Positions 22,330 through 34,149 of a DNA stretch of 64,000 bases are shown in pieces. Every line of letters starts with the position of its first letter. The first letter of the stretch is position 1. Source of the DNA: Xanthostigma xanthostigma (Eukaryota; Arthropoda; Insecta; Raphidioptera; Raphidiidae). The stretch is from positions 7,068,001 to 7,132,000 of the forward strand of contig OY754476.1 in NCBI GenBank assembly GCA_963575645.1, written 5' to 3'. The notes beneath the pieces are model-generated. The model searched no databases. It was not told where the DNA came from and saw nothing but the letters and a program-made list of their open reading frames with translations. The translations under genes and the position numbers were made by a program.

Positions 22330-23596
22330 AAAAAAAAAAAATAACGATGTGTAAACGTTTTTTGAAACTTTGAAAGCGTTTTTCTCAAAACTGTTTTTTC
22401 AAAGTCGGTGTGTACGATTTCTCAAAAACGGCTCAACCGATCGGTCTGAAATTTTAGCACAACCTTCTCAGTTATATTCTTCAGGTATTAATCGAAGTAA
22501 TAAGATTTTCGATAATCATTTCTGTTTTATTAAGCAATTTAACAAAAAAATTTGGATCGAAAATCGGAATTTTTTTCGTTTTGGAGCTGCCATTTTGTCA
22601 AAATCTAAATTTTATCTATTCCTTCAATTAATACCTAGATTTATCTGTACACTAATAGAATCTTCTAGTTTTTTTTTTAAATTCAGATAATCTAAACTGG
22701 AGATATCTTGCACACCGCCAGACACCTTTTTTTTGATCGACCGTCTACAGGAGCAGTGTAAATCAATATTTTTAAAAATAAAATATGCCGAAATAAAGTT
22801 AAAAGTTACCATTAAATTTACTAATGCTTCTTGTATTTGTCAAAGAAAACTCCTCTTCAGAAAAATATCGTAAAAAAACGTATAACCCTTCAAAGATGAA
22901 ACTGGTTGCGTTTTAATTAATTTTAGATGGTTTAATTTTCAAAAAAACAGTTTCTGCTAAAATGACAAAGTTGTTTTCTTTTTTTTTTTTTTTTGTAAAA
23001 TCAGATTATGTGGAAAAAGCACTTCCAGTAGTGCATTGGCTAGGTATACTTATAGACAGTACAAATCGACGGGGAAAATCTATTACCTGTAAAAAAATTT
23101 ACCCCAGTGTGTGAAGTAGAGATTAAAGGGATTCGTTCGAAGAATAAATAATAATCAGTTCTAAGCCGTCTGAGTTAGAAAAAATTAATTTGACGTCTGT
23201 GTTTTTTGTTCGACGAATTTTCAATATTCGTATCCCAAGAGATGAAAACGGGCGAGTGACGAGACCATTGATTTTTGGAAACGCTGACATTCTAAATTTT
23301 ACTCGAGTGAAGCCGAGCAGAACGGCTAATATATTATAAATACGAAATGTTTTCAACTTAAACAACTTCGTTTTGTGTCTACAAATGCAGACACACATTG
23401 AATCCTGTCTAACGTTACAGGATTTACGAATATTTAATATAACATTCGAGAATATACAACGTCTTCCATATGACATTTTCTAACGTGTCACGTTTACAAG
23501 TAGAAAATCATTCTGACATAATAAAAGACATTTAAAAATGCATACTTTACGGCTCAGCTTTTAAGAATTTTCTAAAAATGTAAATGCTTGTTCTTT
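22330..23596. other. Unassigned DNA, probably old repeats
   Basis: 22360-22700 contains 'ctcaaaaacggctcaaccgatcggtctgaaatt', a phrase style seen in decayed insect transposable elements. No ends can be defined. Confidence 0.35.
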
Positions 23597-23745
23597 AGTA
23601 AATAAAATTATCGACCATTTTTTCAGACAATATATTAACAAAAAATATAAATACATTAACGTTTCGATCCGGATTTGGACCTTCTTCAGAACTGATCTAA
23701 AAAATATAAAAAATAATTAATATTTAATTTCTAATTCGCTTTATA
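23597..23745 (-). mobile_element. Single arm of the Penelope/retrozyme-like palindrome
   Basis: Contains AAATAAAATTATCGACCA, CAATATATTAAC, the GTTTCGATCCGGATTTGGAC segment and CTTCTTCAGAACTGATC, then stops. On the minus strand this is CTGAAGAA-GGTCC-AAATCC-GGATC-GAAACGTTAA, the best-preserved copy of the motif discussed in the findings. Confidence 0.6.
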
Positions 23746-23751
23746 TAAAAG

Positions 23752-24040
23752 TACCTGGGTGACCGAGCTTTGCTCGGAAAGTTAAATAAAATACTGATTT
23801 CATTGTTTGTATAAAATTCCAAAACCTACTTACAATATTTAAGTATTTTCATACGTCAAAAAATTGATTTTTATAATGATAAAATTTGTAAGAAAACGAT
23901 TTTTTCGAGAGATGAGACCTAGCTAAAACGATTTTTTGCCCCCCAAAATCCCTTTTCAGTAAATCCAAATCGTTAGGGCCGTTTTCGAGAAAATATTTAG
24001 GGACATAGGTAGTTACATAGATAGGTAGAAGATTAGCTCG
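23752..24040. repeat. Dispersed repeat with GACCGAGCTTTGCTCGG end
   Basis: Starts GTACCTGGGTGACCGAGC and shares about 130 bp with 1848-1982 (TTTTTTGCCCCCCAAAATCC, TTTTCAGTAAATCC). It resembles Helitron/LINE tails, but the boundaries are not certain. Confidence 0.35.
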
Positions 24041-24281
24041 TTTAATAATATAGGGATTCTTTCAAAATTATTAAGTAGTATCAAAATATTGAAAAAATAA
24101 TAATAATCAAAGATTTGTTTATTCTTTAGTATTATTGTCAATCTCCGGATAAAAAATATGTTTTTCCAGTTTTCATAATGAGACCTTGGTGTCACTTTTG
24201 AACAAGTGATATTTAAACATATTACAGTTTAGAGCCTCACTAAGCCTAAAGCTGATATGATGATTACAGAACTTAACAGTA
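24041..24281. other. Unassigned AT-rich DNA
   Basis: Nothing recognised. Confidence 0.4.
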
Positions 24282-24289
24282 TCATAGGT

Positions 24290-24615
24290 CAAGGGTCGGC
24301 AGCCTGCGACTCTTTTGATGTAAAGTTGCGGCTCTCCAGTTCCATACGAAAAAAATAATTATATTATTATATAAACCCTTAAAAATCGTTCAATCGATCC
24401 GTGATTAAGCACCATGTTTATCTCTCTGCCATTTCCACTCGCGTCTCACCCGCACCGCCCACGTTGCGACGTGTCGTCCTCGGATACATATATTATTCCT
24501 ATATAAGCAAATACTATAATAAAGAAAAGAAAATGTTTAGTGGCTCTTTAAAAACTGGGAAATTTTGTAAATTGTAACTTTTTGCTCTTCCGTCTTAAAA
24601 GGTTGCCGACCCCTG
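24290..24615. mobile_element. hAT-type MITE (CAGGGGTCGGCAACC-like ends)
   Basis: The left end CAAGGGTCGGCAGCC and right end GGTTGCCGACCCCTG are inverted repeats of the Charlie-like hAT type. Flanks TCATAGGT (24282-24289) and CCATAGGT (24616-24623) match at 7 of 8 bases. The interior has no transposase. Confidence 0.85.
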
Positions 24616-24623
24616 CCATAGGT

Positions 24624-26726
24624 ATATGAATATATCGACAAGTTAGAAAAAGCAAACATTCGATTTATGACGATGGGTCTGGTGCAATAATGAGGTACGC
24701 CTGTTTAAATTTCAGATTATAGAACACGTTATAAAATCTGTTGTCGTTATGAAACAAACAATATATTATATTCTCCACGGAATAAAATAATGATTTCATA
24801 AATTCCAAATTAACGGAGGTGTCTAAATACTGCAGCTTTATCGTAAGGGTTATAGAATGACAAAGAGTCGTAGGGTGTTTTCCGATTCCCTGTGGAAAAG
24901 CGCAAGGATGTTAAATATGATAAAACAAAATAGGTATACACATAATATTATAAGCTAAGGTAATATTCATAACACCCATATATGCTGTAAACCAGGGTTT
25001 CCGAAACATTCTGCGGTCTAATTTCGAGATTTTGACCCTGTCTACTACCGAAGCAGAAAATCCCTAATTATACAAAAGAGAGAAAATTCCTAATTATACA
25101 AAAGAGAACAAAGGGCAGTATTAATTAAATTTTTTAGCTCTTTGCCAGTCTAATTACTGGCCAATAAAAAATGAACAACAATCGAAAAAACATACGTATG
25201 CATCTACAATAAGGGTAGTGCAGGATGCGAGATAGGGTAGACTGGGGAATAGCGGGGAAAGGGATCAATATTCATGGATAATATAGTCCAGTATGTGCAA
25301 ATATACAATAACCATTTGAAGAGCCGAGCGATTGAAGATCACATCAACGCATCATTCGCTTGACTGAAACTTTGAGCAACGTAGGTTACCTAAATATATC
25401 CGTGTTTGCAAAGATGTATCTACAATATTGCCATATTAAAATCTAATATACAGTGTGTACAACCTCACTCTAAATAATTTTTTTTCACGTTGGACAATAC
25501 GGAGACTCCTGCCTGCCATAATGGAATATTCGTGACGGCATATATCCTGGGACACTCGAAAGATCAAGGCCATTCTAACGGTACATTTGTCCAAATCGGT
25601 CTATTCGTTCAACTCTAGATCGTAACATACGGGCTTAGTCACATACATACACTGCTAAACACAATACGCTTGGTGTCGCAGTCGAGTAAAAAGGAGAACT
25701 CGCTGTTTCGAGTTTAATAAAAAATAAAGGTGTGAGCCTCGCCCACATAACCTTGCGGCAAAGTGAAATTTCTTTAGTTGTGAACTCGATTCGTTGATGT
25801 TATCCATTCATTTTGCGTTACCAAGGTTTCTCTTGTATCTCCCCGTTGTTGAATTAATTTCTCGAATATTATATTAAATCATTGCTCATTTAATATTCCA
25901 TCAATTTTATTGTGTATATAAAAAAAATCAAAAAACTTCTTTGTGATAAGATTCAATTTCATTGCATGAAAAATATACTTACAATGAAACTATTTTTAAG
26001 TAGAATAAAGTGCTCTTCCTCGTAATTTACCTATCTAGGCGAGTTGTTTCATTGCCACAACAATGCGCAGAACGAAATGCGCACCAGTTCACTGTATTTA
26101 TCTCTCTCGCTTGATCTAATTAGATACTGGATATGTCTGTTAAGTTTTTTTTAAGCAAATTATCATATTTATTTCAGTAAAGCTCAATAATTAAATTTTG
26201 TTTTCAGAGTATGTTTGAATATACTAATTCAACCTTGCACCAAAACGATTAACGTTTACACTCGGTATATATATTATGACTGCTCGCTATACAAATTTTA
26301 CAGTTTACAAGGCGCTTTGCTTGGGTAGTTCATAGCTTCCATGTAAGTCTAATATTTTATACTACCCCACCAGAAAGATATATTACACTCCAAAAACGGC
26401 TGTGGTGCACTTAAACCTACAGCTGCTAGTACGTGTCGATTTGAAATTCGAATACAGAGTTATCCATTTTATATTTTTATACAATAGAAAAAAAATATTT
26501 CAAAAATATTTCTCACTTTTAAATTAACTATTATGACAGGATAAAAACAATTAATGCTAACAGTAATACATAAAATAAATAACGAGACATCTGTCTCTCA
26601 GTTTTTTTTGTACAATAACAAGGCTGGATCGATTTTGATGAAGCCCAAATTTAAAGAATATACTACGATTAAAATTGATAATTCAAGAAATAATAAAAAA
26701 TTAATAACAAACAAATTTTATAATAC
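24624..26726. other. Unassigned DNA with traces of hAT ends
   Basis: CCAGGGTTTCCGAAACATTC at 24993-25012 resembles an hAT terminus without a partner. A 19-bp tandem duplication (CCTAATTATACAAAAGAGA) lies at about 25060-25107. No gene supported. Confidence 0.35.
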
Positions 26727-26802
26727 GTAGTTATTTTTTTATTTTTTGTCATTATATTGGTCTGAGAAAAATTGGTCGACAATTTTATTTATTTGAATAC
26801 TA
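26727..26802 (+). mobile_element. Fragment of the Penelope/retrozyme-like palindrome
   Basis: Reads TTTTTTGTCATTATATTGGT, TGAGAAAAATTGGTCGACAA and TTTTATTTATTTGAA, the outer right arm of the element complete at 39758-40150. Confidence 0.55.
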
Positions 26803-26859
26803 CGATTGAGTTAATGTAAAATTTCTGTCAAAACCCACGTTACCAAGACTTATGTTGGG

Positions 26860-26990
26860 TTGCAAAAAACAATGTCGGAAAATTAATTTGACAACGACCT
26901 TAGATTTGGGTTTGAGTCCCGACGGTAACAGTGTTTGAAAATATTTTTTTTCCAATATAGCATTATAACAATGGATGTTTCTTTTTGTGA
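26860..26990 (+). mobile_element. SINE family 2 copy (tRNA-like B box)
   Basis: GGGTTTGAGTCCCGACGGTA gives a B box (GGTTTGAGTCC). The following GTAACAGTGTTTGAAAA... TATAACAATGGATGTTTCTT matches the arms of the foldback at 34150-34390. The upstream part (AACAATGTCGGAAAATTAAT, CAACGACCTTAGATT) recurs at 44730-44785. It is weak as a SINE call because no clean tail is seen. Confidence 0.4.
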
Positions 26991-28118
26991 TCCTACTGTT
27001 ATAAATTTAGTGTCACGAGCTAGTACACATTTACTATTATGTAGTTGATTATATTATGCCACTTCATACACTATGAAAGGTACTCTCAACCGTAATGTAT
27101 GCGATACTTTTTATTCTCTTACGTTGAGGTTAAGATAAAGTCCCTGTCAAAAATGGCATTTAAGGAAGTGAAGGCATAGATGAACGCTAGAAAAATTATT
27201 ATATAAATTGAATTCAGATAACCCCAACCGATTTTTTGTCGTCACTAATTAATACTAGTAGATTATAGTTTGGTAAACTATTCTCGCGTCAGGAATAATA
27301 ATTGATAGTCCCTACACGTTTCAAAATTGATATCAGTTACAAAAGAAAATGAGAAACTTTTAATATGATAGATTAAGGCGGCGTTAAAGTTTTCAATTAA
27401 AAAGACTAGCGTTTGATGCAGTGGTCTTTTTAATCAAGTAACTCGCACCATTATATTAGATGTAGTTGGTTTTGCTAACAGAAGCAAGTAGCTTGTATGT
27501 GCAATTAAGGAACTAAAAGAGAGAAAATAAGAGGACATTAATAACTATGATAAATGGATGTGCATTCATTCTTATTATTGTATATAAATGTTTCTGGGTA
27601 CTAAAGAGTAAGTAAGTTCTATAAGAGGCGAGACCCGGTCTCTCGATAATGTTTACCGTTTACGACTCATACTCAGTTTCTAGGCTGATTACCGAAAATG
27701 TTAAGCAATCATAGTCTACAATCTACTTTGAAAATGAATTTAGCGTTAAGACAAGTACTGACTCTCTTTTCAAAGTGGATTTAGCATATAGGTCGGTAAG
27801 GTCATGGTCCAAGGTACCGTGCTTTAATTTAAGAAATACATTTGACATACCATAACGACGTACTTTGTGCAAAATTAAAATTCGAAAACGTCAAAGAAAA
27901 TTATCAAGGAGAAAAAATGGGTTGACTGACGGGTCAGTAAACCACGTATAATAATTTTAGTGGTATATATAAAAATGTATTATAATAAAATCCCTTAATA
28001 ATTATAAGTTTGAAACATTTCAGAACAAAAAAGTCAAATACTTAGATTTGGAAATTAAAATGTGTCCACGGTTGAAATAATTTAGGAAAAATCGATTTAA
28101 ATGAATATAAAAGTACTA
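26991..28118. other. Unassigned AT-rich DNA
   Basis: No feature that can be supported. Confidence 0.4.
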
Positions 28119-28238
28119 ATCAAATCTTTGATTAACGTCTGATTAGAACTCTTCAATAAATAAAATTATCGACCAATTTTTCAGACAATATATTAACAAA
28201 ATATAATTAATACATTAACGTTTCGATCCCGATTTGGA
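28119..28238. mobile_element. Single arm of the Penelope/retrozyme-like palindrome
   Basis: Keeps the full outer end (CAAATCTTTGATTAACGTCT, then GATTAGAACTCTTCAATAAA), the ATCGACCAATTTTTCAGACA segment and GTTTCGATCCCGATTTGG, then breaks off. It shows the likely true terminus of the family. Confidence 0.55.
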
Positions 28239-29048
28239 TATTAGAACTGTATGGAATACAATCGAATAGGAGCGGATAACTGAAGTTTTACTGTATGTCA
28301 AAATATATAAGTACATTCATTCTTTGTTTCTTTTGTTGTATTCACCTCTTTTCTTTCATAAATAACCACAAATTTCCTTGGCTCTTGAATTTAAAGAGTT
28401 ATAAATGCATTATTCTATATACGTAATTCATTTTAAGTACACATCAGACAAACTTCAAGACGAAGTTTAAGCGCTGAAAATAGTGGCTAAAATTGGTTCA
28501 TACATTTTATTTACAAATTTTGACATACGTAATACAATAAGTAAAAGCAAATTTTAGAAAAAAAAAATTTCACGGGGGTTGAAACTCATAATTAGGAACC
28601 CCTTTTTATACCCATTTGTGTCCTTTTAAACTACATAAAAATGATGGTTTTCTTGTTTAATTAATCTAAAACATTAAAATTTGTTATAGAATTACTTCCT
28701 GCGGGCTGACTCTGTACTTAAGAAACATCCTGGAATAGAAGAATTAATGTTCAATGAAAACATCTTTTCTCTGTTTTGAAGAAATCATATAAACCATTTA
28801 AATGCGTATTATTGACTTGTCATATACCTACTGATTAATAAATAATTTTTATACTAATAACAAGCGTTCCGATAAAATAATAAAGAAAAGCTTTCAAAAG
28901 CTTAAGAAAGAGTATTGTGCTTGAAAGGATACGGAAATTTATTCAAGAAATAAACAGGAAATTGGGCTGCTATCTTGACAGGAAGGAGCTAGGTTTTATT
29001 TCACTTTGTACAGTATTTGTTTGATTTGTGTTTTTGAACAAAATACAC
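28239..29048. other. Unassigned AT-rich DNA
   Basis: Nothing recognised. Confidence 0.4.
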
Positions 29049-29051
29049 TTA

Positions 29052-29468
29052 AGGCCGCTGCACACAAGGCTAGAAACGCTGCTAGATTTGCCTACTAGTT
29101 TTCTAGCGCTGGTTTTCTTGACTTTATATGCTCGCTTCACACGAGACTATTTTTCAAGCTTGATTTGTGGATAGATCTGGTGCGCGCGCAGTGACAGTTC
29201 GAATATAAACACAGAGCAAAACGTGTCTGTTGTCTGACTCTGAACAGAATGCGTTTGTGGGTGTTTGTTCAAGTACCCACGTGACAAGATACTGCTTCCT
29301 GGTTGGTTCTTGCTCATACCTAGCAGGGAAAATAGCCCCTGTTCTAATTTTAAAACCTATTTTGTGAGCTAGCAGGCCAGCCCGCAGTGACGTTAGTTCT
29401 AGCTTCGTACCCAGCCTACCGGCTAGCAGAACTGCTAGCAGCATTTATAGCCTCGTGTGCAGCGGCCT
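29052..29468. mobile_element. GGCC-ended MITE copy 1 (PIF/Harbinger-like)
   Basis: The terminal repeats start AGGCCGCTGCACAC and end GTGTGCAGCGGCCT and extend inward through GGCTAGAAACGCTGCTAG. Flanking TTA (29049-29051 and 29469-29471) is a 3-bp duplication as made by PIF/Harbinger transposases. The 417-bp interior is relatively GC-rich, and a 96-codon minus-strand frame in it recurs, shifted and truncated, in copy 2. It is not a known transposase. Copies 2 and 3 are at 38699-39140 and 57975-58376. Confidence 0.8.
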
Positions 29469-29471
29469 TTA

Positions 29472-30284
29472 CTAAACAAGCAAAATACAAAGTAAAATAA
29501 GATCCATAAAGTTAACAAATGTTCTATATTTAGTGTTCACAAACAAACCAATATTATGTTTTTTAACTGTTTTAAAAATTGTCTCTCGATACACATAAAA
29601 ACTATGTAATATATTATATGATTCTAATAATTCTTAGCGGAAAAAATATATCAGAAGTAAAATTCTTCACAAGAAAAAAATAATATTTTAAAACTTCCGA
29701 TGGCTTTTATAAAAAATATATGTTCCTTAATACTATAGTCAATAAAAATTGGTTGTTTCAACTTCATTGATTTCCTTCTCTGCTTAATACTATCCGCTTT
29801 TCCGACATGTTAGTACTCAGAACGTTATTTATAGGTCATTTCGGAGTAATCTACATCTATCGAGCACAGCGAAAAGAAAAGTTCGGTACCTAACTGCAAG
29901 AACCAGTCTTAAGCCCATTTTAGATGAAAGCAAATTTAATTTTTGAGTCCGAATAAAACAGAAAAAAATATGAGTGCATGTAACATTTACGCGCGGTTGA
30001 AGCAAAACTTCTTTTAATTTCACCTTCCGTTCAAGATGGTTTCTACGATGCCGCCATCAGTCAGTTGATGCATTTAAAAAATATATTAAACTATTTGTGC
30101 AGTGAAATGTTAATGATAAAATAAACCCCGTTACACATTAGTAAATGAAGTATCCTTGATTTTTTAAATCAAATGTTACTTTGTGTCACTTTGTCCACAT
30201 TCACATGAAAATTAAAACGAATGTGATCTGACAGATCTGAAAGATCCACTATACTTTAAGAATCATAATGAAAATTAATTTATA
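29472..30284. other. Unassigned AT-rich DNA
   Basis: No gene or repeat recognised upstream of the LINE tail. Confidence 0.4.
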
Positions 30285-31350
30285 TATGAATATGAATATG
30301 AATATTTATTTGTAAAAGAGACTTACAAAGAGTCTATTACATTGTCAATAAAAGTAGGTAAAAAGTAAAATAATCACAAGTCATTCAGACTATAGCAGTT
30401 TTTTGCTAATAAAAATTTTTTTAATGCGCACGCAAATTTTTTGTGATCTTTTATTTTCATTAAGTCATTCGGAATCATATTGTGCACTCGTATTATGGCG
30501 TTAGTGATACCACGATTTATAACAGTTAATGAGCTGCTATTTATTTTCAATTTTTCCTTATTTCTTGTGCCGTATTCATGATCGTAGATATTATTTACAA
30601 AAAATTCTGGATTGCCTTTAAAGAACTTACTGCATTCTAATATGTATAGATCATAGATAGTTAATAATTTTAATTTTTGAAAGAAGGGCTTGCAGTGTTC
30701 TCGTGTTGTCACTCCCGCCATTATACGAATGCATCTTTTTTGAAGTATTAAAATTCTTTTTGTGTCTACACTATTTCCCCAAAACATAATTCCAAACTGT
30801 ATGACAGACTGAAAGTATGCATAGTAAACGCTCAATAGAGTGTGTATATTTAGGGCATAAGTATATTTCAGAAATCTTAGCATATATATGGCTTTATTTA
30901 ATTTTGGAACTAGGTAATCAATATGGGATTTCCAATTTAGACTGCTGTCTATATTTATTCCCAGAAATTTTACACAACTTTTTATTTCCATTTTGTTATT
31001 TAAAATATTGATACTATTTGGTATATCGAAGTATTTTCCAAATTTTATTATTTCTGTTTTTGCTTGATTCAATTTTAAACTGTTTTTGTTAAACCAACTG
31101 TTGAGGTCATCTGTGCATACTTTCAGCCTGTCAATTAATAACGCTTGATCCCTCTCCTCACATATGACAGCAATGTCATCGGCAAATAGAAATATTTTTT
31201 CTTTTACAGTATCACATATATCATTTATAAACAAGATAAACAGAATCGGTCCAAGTATATTTCCTTGTGGAACACCTCTACTGTGCTTTCGCCATGTGGA
31301 ATAGTAATCTTGTATTTTGTGATTATTGTACGTTTTTATTTTGACACACT
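30285..31350 (-). mobile_element. 5'-truncated non-LTR retrotransposon (LINE)
   Basis: A LINE 3' end on the minus strand: coding part 31348-30374, a short 3'UTR, then a terminal ATTCATATTCATATTCATA tandem tail at about 30285-30305. The 5' portion (endonuclease and most of the RT) is missing, and a SINE insertion lies just outside the truncation point. The tail type and RT style suggest a Jockey/CR1-like clade. Its sequence is less decayed than the other LINE relics here. Confidence 0.85.
30374..31348 (-). pseudogene. Non-LTR reverse transcriptase, C-terminal part
   Basis: The frame is open from a TAG at 31349-31351 to the stop at 30374-30376, 324 codons, with no starting ATG. Early residues read RGVPQGNILGPILFILFIND, the RT palm motif preceding the active site, then LFADDIAVI with the catalytic Asp pair (the F/YADD box). 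The template-grip segment VKFLGINIDSSLNW and thumb/C-terminal region (Y...QSVIQFGIMFWGNS, IRIMAG) follow. The endonuclease and RT fingers are absent; the 95-codon relic at 52777-53064 resembles its last third. The intact enzyme would prime reverse transcription of LINE RNA on nicked DNA. No internal stop is seen, so it inserted fairly recently as a truncated copy. Confidence 0.85.
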
Positions 31351-31374
31351 ATATCAAACAATTAAATCCCAAAT

Positions 31375-31785
31375 ATAATAATAATAATGCGTATAACGTC
31401 CGTTGCTCGAATTTATGTCATAACAGACGCCATTCGCACCATTACTATTTTTTTCCACCACACTTCCCGTTATTTTCTAAAATTTTTAAACTTCAACTTA
31501 TTAAATAGCAATTGGCGAATGATGGAGTTTTTAGAAAATTAGAATAAGGCAGGCAAATTTTGAGTATAGGCAATGACCTTGAATAATGAGCCATCTCGAT
31601 ATTTATCTGAAATTGTTGAGGAAAACCATGGAAAACCTCAACAAGATGGCCGGTACATGAATTACCGTTTCTCGGTGAGAGGCAGTGGGAAAAACTCCCA
31701 GTCACATCTGCCCCCGCCGGGATTCGAACCCGGTACCTCTCGAATGCGAGTCTAGTGCTGTCACTGCTACGTCACCCCGCTCGGT
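31375..31785 (-). mobile_element. tRNA-derived SINE (SINE family 1), full copy
   Basis: On the minus strand: head CCGAGCGGGGTGACGTAGCA, B box GGTTCGAATCC (canonical), body with CCATGGTTTTCCTCAACAAT, and tail ATTATTATTATATT. Flanks AATCCCAAAT (31365-31374) and AACCCCAAAT (31786-31795) form a 10-bp duplication with one difference. This is the best copy for a consensus. The plus-strand frame ending in PPPGFEPGTSRMRV is the familiar by-product of a translated tRNA-like region. Confidence 0.9.
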
Positions 31786-31795
31786 AACCCCAAAT

Positions 31796-32282
31796 GTTAT
31801 AGAATTATCAAGTATCAAGTATTTCCTTTCAGTTAAACTTTTTTTTTAAATATTAACGTTTTGCACAAGTTTCCTCATTTTGCCACCACGAGCGTGGCGT
31901 TCAGAAACAGCTTAGCTCCACCCACTTACACATAGTCCATAAAACACAAAAAAAAACTTTTTGGAACAATAATGTCAAAATTGTTCCTATCTAATATGAG
32001 CTTTAAAAGCACTGTTCCATTATATTTACAGCCTCGCTGCCGGACCTTAGGTACTTTCCGAGTGTTTAAAATGAACCAGTTTCCTTGTTCACAATTTTTA
32101 TGAACCTACCAGTCTATTGTTCTGTAACCGCATTTATTCAAAGCAAAACTTCAAGTTTGTCTAATTTGAATAGTTTTATATCACTAAATTCGTTATCTTA
32201 AGAGGATTGAATACATGATTATACCCCCTGCGCTCTTCATCTCAAATCCTTTCACCTCTCCGAAACTACACGTTACATAATA
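31796..32282. other. Unassigned AT-rich DNA
   Basis: No feature supported. Confidence 0.4.
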
Positions 32283-32475
32283 CAGTAGAACAGCTTTAAG
32301 CCGAGCCTCAATACATCGAAAACCGACAAAACTCGAAAAAATGTTTTGTTACCGTCCCTTCAAACCCCAAAACTTCCGTTACTCGAAACCTCAAGCTTCA
32401 TTAGGTCAAAATAATCCCTACAAGCCATGTCGGTACATATTTTTCCTCCATAACTCGAATAAATAAATTTCACCT
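32283..32475 (+). mobile_element. pogo/Tigger-like relic, left end
   Basis: CAGTAGAACAGCTTTAAGCC directly after TA, followed by repeated 'actcgaaa' phrases (CAAAACTCGAAAAAATG, GTTACTCGAAACCTC, ATAACTCGAATAAA), is the style of Tc1/mariner pogo/Tigger 5' ends. No right end or transposase is seen. Confidence 0.45.
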
Positions 32476-33260
32476 CTGTTTCTCAGACATGGCAACTGAA
32501 AATTAGTTAGAATGAATCACTTGTATAAGTCGAAATCCTAACATAACCGGTTTTAAGGATTTATATTAGTTAAGATAAAAAAAAATCTTTGCAAGTACCA
32601 TTCAAAGAAAGTTTCTTCATTTTATTTGAGTTTTTCTTCGGAGTGTAAGGGACCCCGCTTAAGAGTGTGGGTAGCACGCTTATGGATAAATTAATATCTT
32701 GACATTAGTTTTTATAATATTAAAATTGCAAAACGTGCAACATTCAAATTTAACTATGAAATTCATGCTTATCTTTAATTACAATGTACAAATTCAAATA
32801 TGCAAGTTGGGTTAAATTTGTAGTCATTAAGGTTTACGTTTTATGTGAATTTTCCTCTTAATGAACGTCTGTAGCTTTTATGTCATTTGTTAGAAATATA
32901 GTAGAACACGATTTATTAGACTATTCTGTTACCTTAGCTGAAGATTTAAATTTTCGAAACTCAATAATACTATCTTAAGTTACATTACAGAGGCTTTATA
33001 ACAAGTAACTTTAATCTGTTCTGACCGGTACGGTGTCACGTTTAGAAGATTTAATCTTTTCAACAATTAACGTTAACCCTCTCATTATAACTATTCCAAA
33101 GGGTTGTCGTATTTTTGACTTAAAAAGTAATTAAAATATCTATTGATATTTTAAGTGTAATCCGTAATATAAAAAGAGCAGCATCAAAAAAGAATGTCGA
33201 TAAAATGGATAAAATAATTTTTCCGTTCGTTTTACAATCACCTTCACTATTTATATTCAA
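32476..33260. other. Unassigned AT-rich DNA
   Basis: No supported feature. Confidence 0.4.
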
Positions 33261-33756
33261 CTAGTTGTTCTGCTAGGCTTCGCCCACCCTTTCGTTATTC
33301 ACCCGTTCGGGTAGTTTTTCCAAAAAAGTGTCAAATAATGTATTTATTTATTTTTTCAGAAGCGTACTTTTCCCATGTTTAAAGTTTCTAGCTCGAGCGG
33401 TTTCAGAAATACACATATCCTTTGAGAAAGTTTCCATCCACGTTTTCATGCCTTGGGACGCGAATACAGAAAATTCGTCCCACGCGTGTCTCTTTAATTT
33501 TGACAAACACGCCGAATTTCGTGTTAATCCTAGCTCAGGCGCTTTCGGAGTAATTATTATTCTAACGATTCCTTTTAAAGTCTATTCCACACCCTCCGGG
33601 ATGCAAATTAAGAAATTTTGCATTTTTTTTTTTTGATCGGCTTGAAGACATTCTATAAGAATGTCAAAATTTAACACTCACAACTCCATTTAAAAATTAA
33701 TTTTTTTTCCGGGCATACATACATATATACTTTTAGCTTTATATATGCCAATTAGC
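33261..33756 (-). mobile_element. Helitron-like element
   Basis: On the minus strand it ends GGGCGAAGCCTAGCAGAACA ACTAG before a T, and near its start has TATATAAAGCTAAAAGTATA TATGTATGCCCGG, like other Helitron 5' ends in this window. The exact 5' TC is not clear. The plus-strand open frame 33328-33636 lies inside and is not recognised. Confidence 0.45.
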
Positions 33757-34149
33757 AGCCCGGTCTGATTTCGGCCAGATTTGTAAATTGCCTATTAAAG
33801 GTATACAAATTATGCTGATGCGACGTTTCTTTATTGAATAAAGTCTTATTTATTCGGAATTACTCGGGGATAACAACCCTCTGTTATGATTTCGAAATAT
33901 TTTATCTCGACATTAGTGAAAGTTAAAAACAGTTTTCTGTTAGGTGTACAATGTACATATTACACTGCACGTCGTGTGAAATCAGAAGTCAAATGACTTT
34001 CCTGAAGGTGTTTCTGGGTTTATGTGTACCTCTAACTTATACCAGTCGCGAAAGAGGAGGGAATACCGTTCTGACTTGACAACATGTTACGTTATTATAT
34101 ACATATTTGTTTAGATGAATTTAGTTACAGTTAGTAATTATTATAATAT
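33757..34149. other. Unassigned AT-rich DNA
   Basis: Nothing recognised. Confidence 0.4.

Noticed and set aside
29154-29444. Minus-strand frame shared with 38940-39179 as a conserved protein
   Set aside because: Similarity is explained by both frames lying inside copies of the same MITE; no known domain and different ends. Kept only as a testable remark.
31573-31755. Plus-strand open frame ending PPPGFEPGTSRMRV as a protein
   Set aside because: This peptide is the usual translation of a tRNA-like B-box region; it lies inside the SINE at 31375-31785.
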